A stretch of DNA of 48,400 nucleotides, taken from assembly GCA_013820875.1 (NCBI GenBank), contig JACDHS010000019.1, positions 1 to 48,400 on the forward strand, given 5' to 3'. The DNA comes from Verrucomicrobiota bacterium. GTDB taxonomy: Bacteria; Verrucomicrobiota; Verrucomicrobiia; Limisphaerales; JACDHS01. Both the position numbers and the translations under genes were made by a program. Of the stretch, positions 42,600 through 48,400 are shown piece by piece. Positions within the stretch are counted from its first letter, which is position 1, and every line of letters starts with the position of its first letter. Below the pieces are notes generated by a model. The model was not told the origin of the DNA. It worked only from the letters and a program-made list of their open reading frames with translations, and made no database searches.

Positions 42600-45263
42600 T
42601 TAGTCGCCGATGAGGCGGAAGAACTGGGCTGCGTTGGTCATGGGCACAAGCAATGTGTTGGTGGGACCTTCCTGCACGGGAGCGGCTGGGTAAGCAAACC
42701 AGGTGTCAAGGTTTGCGCTCCATTGAACCTGCCAGTTGGTGCCAATCCATTGAAACGTGAGTCCTTCGCCGCTCGCGTTGTAGGTCAACTCGGATACCGA
42801 AGTGGGCGGCAGCACTTGAAACTTCCGCATCATGTCCTGATCCTCATGTTCGAGGATATGGCAGTGATACGGATAAATGCCGGTATAGCCGTCGAACCTG
42901 GCGATCACTCGTGTGATATCGAAAGGCATGGCCTGCACGGTGTCTTTCCAACCCGCTTCGTTGGGTGGCGGCGGCATTCGCGGGCCTGTCGGGACGATCT
43001 CCCCGCCAACGATTCCAAACGTTTGCCGATCCAAAATCTGGAACATCACCAGGTGCATGTGCATCGGGTGCGACATTCCGGATTTATTCACGAAACGCCA
43101 GATCTCCGTCGTGCCGAGAATGGGCATTTCTGTTATCGCATCACTCCAGCGCAGACCGTTAATGGTCCAGCGTTCGCCGGTGCAGGCATCGTCCACCTTG
43201 TATAACTCCAACGTGCGTTCGGCGACGACGGCATTTGTTGACAGGGGTATTACAGGAACCAGCGCGACGGGCACCGGAGCGGTAAAGGCGCCGCCACCAC
43301 CCACCACGCTGAATCGCATCACATTCGGGAGAACACCGGTCCCCGGAGTTCCCGGAAAAGGCGCTGGCGCTCCGTTGGTGAGCGTGATCTGGGCACCGAC
43401 GGACTGGCCCTGGAAGTCAACGATGACATCGGCGCGTTCCGCTGGCCCGAGATACAAAACATTCGTGGACACCGGGGCGGAAAGGAATCCGCCATCGGTG
43501 CCGATCTGTTGGAAATTCATTCCATTGCTGAAACCGAGCGCAAGCGTTCGCGCATTGCAACCGTTGAGCAGGCGCAACCGGTATTTACCGCGCCTCACGT
43601 TGTGGTAGGGCCAGACCTTGCCGTTGACCATCATCTTGTCGCCCAGGAAATGCGGCTGCCAGGTGGCGGGGTAAAAGAGCGAGCCGTCTGGCTTGAATGT
43701 CCGGTCCTGGATCACCAGCGGAAGCTCGAATTCGCCGGACGGCAAACCCAGTGCCGCTTCAGCGGCATCGCGGATGAGATAACCGCCCGCCAGTCCCATG
43801 TAAACGTTCATCCGCGTGATGCCATGAGCGTGGTCGTGATACCAAAGCATCGAGGCTGGCTGCTCATTTGGATAAAAATAAGTAACTTCCTCACCGGGCA
43901 TAATGGTGTTTTCCGGGAAGCCATCGCTTTCGGGTGGAACATGACCACCATGGAGATGCACCACCGTGCGCGGTGTGGCGCCGTGATGATCGGGCCCTCC
44001 CAGGCAGGTGTCCACCGGCAGGTAATGATTCGTCCGATAATTGCCGTTCGTGTCGCGCAGGTCGTTTATGTAGCGCACGGTCACCGGTGCGCCGTTTGAG
44101 GCCACGATGGTTGGGCCGGGCGTCACACTGTTATATCCCCAAAAGGTGGTGGCGGGCAGGTCGCGGTGGACCTTGTTCGTGAACTGCTGCATACGGATCT
44201 CGTAGGTTGCCACGCCGCCGATCGTGCCGCTCACGGGAATGGCGATTGGAGGAAGCGGCAACGGGTCAACAAAAGGTGTCAGGATCACGGGACAGAGATT
44301 GGATTCACACGGAACATCAGCGCCTTGAAATGTGCCGCCCAGTCCAGAGCAGATGGATGCCGTCGTGTTGGTGCAATCACCAGAGGGCAGACAACAGGCA
44401 CCGGTGGGCGGTGGACATATTGTGTTGGCGCCGGCCCAGGCGCCACCCAATGCTGCGCATTGATCCGAGGTGAGTGCATTGCATGAGCCATCCGGAAGGG
44501 TGCAGGCGCCAACTGCTGCTGTGGTGGTGTAATCCACGATCAAAACAGGCCGGTTGGCAGTCGTCTTGTTCTCACGACTCGCGAATTGTTTGGTCGTGTG
44601 ATAGTTCGACTCATCGCCGAAAATAATCCAACCGAAGTTGGTGGAAGGATTGTTGACCCACATCTGAACGTCTGCCACAAGGTCGGGGGAAGACCATGTG
44701 TAGAAAAGGTTTTCCCCGCCGACAGTGGTGGTGGCTCGTGCCGTGGAAATGAAATCTCCGCCCGGCGTGGTCCAGGTAATCGTTGGAGCAAAACGCAGAT
44801 ACCAGGTCGCGTCGCCCGGCGTCGCAGTGGTGCCTTTGCCTTCGCCACCGTTCACGTTCGAAGTTCCCTCACCCCAATCCGCCGTCAACCGGTAAAGGCC
44901 AACCGGATACGCGCTCCCCGTGGTCTTGCTGCAATAGAGTCGCAAGGTGACACTGTTAATTGTGGCGCCGACGGGAATCACGTTGTGCAAATTGGTGAAA
45001 GCGATGGGCGAACGACGACGCCAACCGCCCCCGTTGCTGAGGTCAATGCGGCCTGCCGTGAGCGTGTCCCCTGCTCCGTTGCTCAGGTAGTTCGTGTTCC
45101 CGGAAGTTTCATAGATCGTGTTGTCTTTGCTGGGATAATTTGTGATCAGCACCGCACGGGCGGGAAGCGCAAATGCGATGAGACAGGCGATCATCAGGCC
45201 CAGCCGCAGGGTCACCCGACCGGCGGAACAAACGAAGAAATGCGCGAAGTGTTTCATATGCAT
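42600..45263 (-). CDS. Secreted DNRLRE - Cys-rich - multicopper oxidase fusion (CotA/bilirubin oxidase-like)
   Basis: The 887-residue protein has a signal peptide (cut near ARA-V), a DNRLRE domain (about 38-245; DNTIYE, DLVADVQMWVNNPSTNFGWI) and two Cys-rich units (about 250-325; GACTLPDGSCNALTSDQC, GACCLPSGDCTNTTASIC). The multicopper oxidase part shows all copper-ligand motifs: HLHGGHVPPESDG, WYHDHAHGITRMNVY, HPMHMH (about 732) and YHCHILEHEDQDMM (about 799), in the CotA/bilirubin-oxidase order. It probably oxidises phenolics or metals with O2 outside the cell. A C-terminal WQVQWSANLDTW...AQFFRLIGD module ends it. It lies 267 bp downstream of the histidine kinase gene in the same direction. 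Confidence 0.9.
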   Translation of the reverse strand: MHMKHFAHFFVCSAGRVTLRLGLMIACLIAFALPARAVLITNYPSKDNTIYETSGNTNYLSNGAGDTLTAGRIDLSNGGGWRRRSPIAFTNLHNVIPVGATINSVTLRLYCSKTTGSAYPVGLYRLTADWGEGTSNVNGGEGKGTTATPGDATWYLRFAPTITWTTPGGDFISTARATTTVGGENLFYTWSSPDLVADVQMWVNNPSTNFGWIIFGDESNYHTTKQFASRENKTTANRPVLIVDYTTTAAVGACTLPDGSCNALTSDQCAALGGAWAGANTICPPPTGACCLPSGDCTNTTASICSGLGGTFQGADVPCESNLCPVILTPFVDPLPLPPIAIPVSGTIGGVATYEIRMQQFTNKVHRDLPATTFWGYNSVTPGPTIVASNGAPVTVRYINDLRDTNGNYRTNHYLPVDTCLGGPDHHGATPRTVVHLHGGHVPPESDGFPENTIMPGEEVTYFYPNEQPASMLWYHDHAHGITRMNVYMGLAGGYLIRDAAEAALGLPSGEFELPLVIQDRTFKPDGSLFYPATWQPHFLGDKMMVNGKVWPYHNVRRGKYRLRLLNGCNARTLALGFSNGMNFQQIGTDGGFLSAPVSTNVLYLGPAERADVIVDFQGQSVGAQITLTNGAPAPFPGTPGTGVLPNVMRFSVVGGGGAFTAPVPVALVPVIPLSTNAVVAERTLELYKVDDACTGERWTINGLRWSDAITEMPILGTTEIWRFVNKSGMSHPMHMHLVMFQILDRQTFGIVGGEIVPTGPRMPPPPNEAGWKDTVQAMPFDITRVIARFDGYTGIYPYHCHILEHEDQDMMRKFQVLPPTSVSELTYNASGEGLTFQWIGTNWQVQWSANLDTWFAYPAAPVQEGPTNTLLVPMTNAAQFFRLIGD

Positions 45264-45484
45264 AATACCCGGTTTGGTTGCCGTTCAAAGGGACGTTGCC
45301 AGGGAGCGCTTGTTTGGGACGCGCGCCACCAGGCGTGCTGTGAGCGTGAGATGTTTCACAGAAGACGTCCTGCCGTCTTTTGCACTTTGCTGGGTATTTC
45401 TTGGCTCAACGCAAGGTTTTGCGTTCAGCCTCGCAGGGCGTGTCACTCCGTGCGCGCCGCCGGTTGGAACGGCAACTGAATGAT

Positions 45485-45500
45485 GTCCCAGTCCTGGGAC
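45485..45500. terminator. Hairpin downstream of the histidine kinase gene
   Basis: GTCCCAG-TC-CTGGGAC is a perfect 7-bp stem 30 bp after the kinase stop. A further stem AAGACG-TCCTGC-CGTCTT lies at 45362-45379. Either could end the kinase transcript before the oxidase gene. No strong T-run. Confidence 0.35.
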
Positions 45501-45530
45501 GAAGGAGAATTGGGACTATGGCTCATCGCG

Positions 45531-47162
45531 CTACTCGACCACCGGCGGTGCAAGGAGCAGATCCACCCAAAACTTGCTCCCGTGGCCTGCTTCGGATTCT
45601 ACTCCGGCAGTGCCGCGCATGCGTTCGGCGGCTCGTCTGACAATGGCCAACCCGACACCCGTGCCAGGATATTCCTCGGGGGTATGAAGACGTTTGAACA
45701 TGCCGAAAATGTTCTCCTGGTAATGCGACGGTATGCCAATGCCATTGTCCTCCACCCAAAGGCGCACCAATGAACCGCGGGTTTCCGCGTGAATCAAAAT
45801 GTTCGGCACGACTCCAGGGCCAACGAATTTCAGCGCGTTAAGAAGGAGGTTGGACAGAATCTGTTCCATCAAAATCTCGTTACCCGATATTGATGGGATT
45901 GGTTCAGTCACCCGGATGTCGGCGTTGGCCGATTGGATTTCTTTGCACAATTGAGCAAGAACTTCTCCGATCTGAACTTTTAGATCAACGGGGTGAAGGT
46001 GAAATTGCATATGGGTTAATTGACCGTAATCCATCAAATTATCGATAAGTTGGTCCATGCGGTCGGCAGCAAGATGGATTCGGGACGCATAACTTTGCCC
46101 GACGTCATCGAGGGGAACATCTTCCAGCAAAGCGGTCGTAAATCCTTTCATGGCACGAAGCGGAGAACGCAAATCGTGGGCCATGGTGTAGGTCAAGGTT
46201 TCCAATGCTCCAATCGAATCGCGCAACAGAGCGGTCCGTTCCATCACCTTTCCTTCCAGGTCAGCGGCGTACCGACTGAGCTGATCTTGAGCTTTTTCCA
46301 GGGCAATATCGCTGTTCTTTTGTGTGGTGATGTCGGTAAAGAGGACGCCCACTTTGCGGCTTTCTGGCCCACCCAGCCGAAAAGCGTGGGCGTCGAACCA
46401 ACGATTTCCCCACGCATTCGATTCGTTCACGTAGCGGACCGACTCCCCGGTGAGCGCGACTTTGCCGTACATCTCAAACCAGTAATCTTCGTGATTTGGC
46501 GCGAGTTCACGCATCCGTTTCCCGACGGCATTTTGAAGTCCACACTGCTTCTCGAAGCTCGGATTTATTTCCAGGAAGCGGTAATCGATGGGATTTTCAT
46601 GTTCGTCAAAAATAAGTTCAATAACGCAGAAACCCTCATTGATTGAGTTAAACAGATAGTGATAGCGGTTTTCCGTCTCGCGGAGCGCCCGCTCGCGCTC
46701 GTAGATTTCTACACGCGATGGGGAGGCCAATTCATTCGCGGCTTCGGTGTTCATTGTCACCGTTTTTCCATTCACCTTAGCGAGTTCCATTACTTGGATC
46801 GTCACTCCCACAAGGCGTTCATCCGTAAACACCGGCCGAGCTGTATAAGACTTAAAAACCGGATGACCATTGCTGGGCTGTTCCTGTCCGGTGTGGCTTT
46901 CGACCTTTTCGGTCCGAAAAACACGATTGAGCAATCCCACACATCCATCCTCATCCGGCAGCAGTTCGTGAAATGGTTTGCCGGCCAGTTGTTCGAATGG
47001 TTTACCGATCGACTTGCAGAAGGCGGGATTTGCATAGCAAAGAATGTGTGACGGTCCCTCAAACGCTGCTATTGGGAAGGGGGCGCGTTCAGAAAGAGCC
47101 AGGCAAAGACTCGACAGGTTGTTCGGTTGATTTCCAAAGAGTGATGTGGGTTCAGCAGTCAT
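45531..47162 (-). CDS. Soluble PAS-PAS sensor histidine kinase
   Basis: From the ATG at 47162 (MTAEPTSLFGN) the product has 543 residues and no membrane segment. A first PAS domain (about 15-125; PFPIAAFEGPSHILCYANPA) and a second (about 155-285; YHYLFNSINEGFCVIELIF) are linked by a coiled coil to a HisKA domain with the phospho-acceptor His in MAHDLRSPLRAMKGF. The ATPase domain shows ILSNLLLNALKF (N box), VEDNGIGIP (G1), FGMFKRL (F) and GTGVGLAIV (G2). It senses an unknown cytosolic signal. The response regulator diverges 244 bp away. A TTG at 47291 is a less likely start. Confidence 0.9.
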   Translation of the reverse strand: MTAEPTSLFGNQPNNLSSLCLALSERAPFPIAAFEGPSHILCYANPAFCKSIGKPFEQLAGKPFHELLPDEDGCVGLLNRVFRTEKVESHTGQEQPSNGHPVFKSYTARPVFTDERLVGVTIQVMELAKVNGKTVTMNTEAANELASPSRVEIYERERALRETENRYHYLFNSINEGFCVIELIFDEHENPIDYRFLEINPSFEKQCGLQNAVGKRMRELAPNHEDYWFEMYGKVALTGESVRYVNESNAWGNRWFDAHAFRLGGPESRKVGVLFTDITTQKNSDIALEKAQDQLSRYAADLEGKVMERTALLRDSIGALETLTYTMAHDLRSPLRAMKGFTTALLEDVPLDDVGQSYASRIHLAADRMDQLIDNLMDYGQLTHMQFHLHPVDLKVQIGEVLAQLCKEIQSANADIRVTEPIPSISGNEILMEQILSNLLLNALKFVGPGVVPNILIHAETRGSLVRLWVEDNGIGIPSHYQENIFGMFKRLHTPEEYPGTGVGLAIVRRAAERMRGTAGVESEAGHGSKFWVDLLLAPPVVE

Positions 47163-47406
47163 TTGTTCAACATTCCCGAGGTAAGGAGTCACTCCGTGTG
47201 CGTCATTTATAAATCCCTTGGATCGAATTTGTATCCACGTCAACAATCCACGAGACAGACGCTGCCTTTTAAAGGTGCCGACGTATAGCAAATAGTTTTA
47301 AAATTTCAGGGTTTCCAGTATGTGAATCTTGCCGCCATGCTGTATTGGAAAGTGCATGCGGGCGATTATAGACTGCCGCGCACTCAATATATTTCACGCG
47401 ACCAAA

Positions 47407-47862
47407 ATGAATGAGAATATGACCATTTTTCTGGCTGAAGATGAAGGAAACGACGTCTTTCTCATGCAACGTGCGATTCGTAAAATGAATGCGCCGATCA
47501 ACTTGCAGCGAGTCAAGGATGGGGAAGAAGCGATCGAATATCTTTCCGGGCGATATAAGTATGCTGACCGGGAACTTTACCCACTTCCGAATTTGATCCT
47601 GCTGGATATCAACATGCCGCGTAAAACAGGTTTCGATGTATTGGAATGGCTGAAGCAGCAGGTCACACTCAATCACATTCCGGTGATCATGCTTACTTCG
47701 TCCAAAGTTAAAACCGACAAAGATCGAGCACTTGTTCTGGGGGCGAGCGCTTACCTGGTAAAGCCGTTGAGTTTCGACCAACTAAAACAACTGTTCACCT
47801 GCACCGAGCAATTTCTAGCAACTCACATCTCGTGGCAGAGTCAAAACAACCAACTCCATTGA
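47407..47862 (+). CDS. Single-domain response regulator (Rcp1/CheY-like)
   Basis: From MNENMTIFLAEDEGND the product has about 151 residues and only a receiver domain: acidic pocket (AEDE), phospho-acceptor Asp in LILLDINMPRKTGFDVLEWL, the Thr/Ser switch in VIMLTSSK and the Lys in YLVKPLSF. The insertion YLSGRYKYADRELYPLPN is typical of Rcp1-type regulators paired with PAS or phytochrome kinases. There is no output domain, so it acts by protein contact or phosphorelay. It is divergent to the PAS kinase gene, its likely partner. Confidence 0.9.
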   Translation: MNENMTIFLAEDEGNDVFLMQRAIRKMNAPINLQRVKDGEEAIEYLSGRYKYADRELYPLPNLILLDINMPRKTGFDVLEWLKQQVTLNHIPVIMLTSSKVKTDKDRALVLGASAYLVKPLSFDQLKQLFTCTEQFLATHISWQSQNNQLH

Positions 47863-47870
47863 TGGAGTTG
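47851..47870. terminator. Hairpin shared by convergent genes
   Basis: CAACTCCA-TTGA-TGGAGTTG is a perfect 8-bp stem overlapping the response regulator stop and ending two bases before the stop of the convergent regulator gene. A two-way terminator is plausible, without clear T-runs. Confidence 0.5.
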
Positions 47871-47872
47871 AA

Positions 47873-48223
47873 CTACAGCCGCACCATACAAAACCCGAAG
47901 TTAATCACCTGCCCGCTTTCTGTAGTCACGACTGGAATGGCGGGAACCAGTGAATAAAGCTGCCGACGCGCATCGGTCGGATCCGGCTTAACAACCAGCA
48001 AACCTTCGGAGCGCATCGCGATCAAATGTTTTAACGTCGCGTCGAGACTCAATCCGACACAATCCCGGAGCTTCGACGCCGGTTGCGATGCAGTCCTCGC
48101 CAGCGCACAGAGTAAAACGCGACGTTTGGGGTTATATAACGTTCGAAAAACCAGGTCTTGCCACTGCGATGCATTGGCAGGCGACTGCGATGATGGATGT
48201 TTGGCTCCGGACATGCCCGGCAT
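47873..48223 (-). CDS. Winged-helix DNA-binding protein
   Basis: From the ATG at 48223 the product has 116 residues. The central part is a wHTH of ArsR/MarR style: TLYNPKRRVLLCALARTA, SKLRDCVGLSLDATLKHLIAM, EGLLVVKPDPTDARRQLYSL. The C-terminal VINFGFCMVRL is a hydrophobic tail with one Cys. No ligand site is recognised. It is convergent with the response regulator (10-bp gap) and overlaps head-on with the repeat ORF at 48213. The TTG at 48274 is a weaker start. Confidence 0.7.
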   Translation of the reverse strand: MPGMSGAKHPSSQSPANASQWQDLVFRTLYNPKRRVLLCALARTASQPASKLRDCVGLSLDATLKHLIAMRSEGLLVVKPDPTDARRQLYSLVPAIPVVTTESGQVINFGFCMVRL

Positions 48224-48400
48224 CTTTCGAAATAACCCGGCGCTCTGCAAGCAGGCATTTCGCGCTCCCGGCAAGCTGCCCTATTCGGAGAAATACAAGC
48301 CTCGCCCGTCTTACATCGCCCTTGTTTCCGAGAAATACAAGCCTCGCCCTTCTTACATCGCCCTTGTTTCGGAGAAATACAAGCCTCGCCCGTCTTACAT
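48213..48400 (+). CDS. Possible partial ORF encoding a 14-residue repeat; runs off the window
   Basis: An ATG at 48213 opens a frame through the 42-bp array to the window end. It reads SEKYKPRPSYIALV two full times and a third partly. The only two base differences among the units (TCG/TCC and CCG/CCT) are silent in this frame and would change residues in the other two plus frames. The peptide is basic and Pro/Tyr-containing, without a known domain. The overlap with the divergent regulator start argues for caution; it could be non-coding repeat DNA. Confidence 0.35.
   Translation, partial: MPGIFRNNPALCKQAFRAPGKLPYSEKYKPRPSYIALVSEKYKPRPSYIALVSEKYKPRPSY
48286..48400. repeat. 42-bp tandem repeat at window end
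   Basis: Units begin at 48286, 48328 and 48370 with exact 42-bp spacing; two are identical over the visible part and the middle one differs at two bases. The array continues beyond the window. No spacers, so not a CRISPR. Confidence 0.9.

Noticed and set aside
44586-45479. Plus-strand frame of 297 codons
   Set aside because: Antisense to the DNRLRE part of the oxidase gene, no domain.
1-48400. tRNA or rRNA genes
   Set aside because: No cloverleaf with a recognisable T-loop (GTTCRANYC) context and no rRNA-like stretch was noticed by eye; a tRNA scan was not possible.

Overview
The window looks like chromosome from a free-living member of the Verrucomicrobiota, most likely the Pedosphaera/Limisphaera side of the phylum. 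This is inferred from gene content, not from a marker gene: no rRNA or tRNA gene was found. The pointers are a DUF1800-DUF1501 pair, several large secreted proteins built from Ig-like, FN3, golvesin-like, DNRLRE, RCC1 and cadherin modules that end in a similar '...FYR' C-terminal module, Tat-exported members of normally cytosolic families, and many intergenic inverted-repeat elements.

Layout. 1-786: repeat-rich DNA without a gene. 787-4497: a large secreted propeller/Ig/FN3 protein followed 3 bp later by a SpoU-type RNA methyltransferase. 4578-9332 (minus strand): cofactor and metabolic genes coaX, trpA, manC, nadC, birA, with pdxH diverging at 9534. 10701-15845 (minus): a tightly joined DUF1800 / DUF1501 / DNRLRE export operon, preceded by an FN3 protein. 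16905-17935: a repeat-dense island with a perfect hairpin, a 39-nt-arm inverted repeat, a 43-bp tandem array, a 200-bp MITE-like palindrome and the remains of a YfbM/DUF1877 gene. 18320-21662 (plus): glycerate kinase, an ApbE-like flavin transferase and a Tat-exported Gfo/Idh/MocA oxidoreductase. 21684-26079 (minus): Rep/PcrA helicase, STAS protein, holA and a DUF151 nuclease. 26420-31924: heptose-phosphate adenylyltransferase, a Pro-rich secreted protein, glycogen synthase, serS and a Tat-exported DegT-family protein. 31967-33926 (minus): a four-gene SdpR/SdpI-type operon with a visible promoter and operator. 34109-39463: an exported FAD protein, mgtE, and a YdbS/YdbT-type PH pair. 39772-45263: an RCC1/cadherin protein and a DNRLRE-multicopper oxidase fusion, separated by a group II intron domain V/VI fragment. 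45531-48223: a histidine kinase, a divergent single-domain response regulator and a winged-helix regulator. The window ends inside a 42-bp tandem repeat.

How the parts fit. Housekeeping genes (NAD, biotin, CoA, PLP, replication, serine tRNA charging, glycogen, GDP-mannose and heptose precursors) alternate with envelope and secretion genes. The most system-like groups are the DUF1800-DUF1501-DNRLRE operon, the SdpR/SdpI/PH/DUF4019 operon under apparent autorepression, and the ApbE plus Tat-oxidoreductase pair. The non-coding DNA is unusually structured: hairpins with an invariant GGAA/TTCC tetraloop but different stems, two copies of a MITE-like palindrome, three copies of a TTCAAAGTTTAAAG-type inverted repeat, and three separate tandem arrays of 41, 43 and 42 bp.
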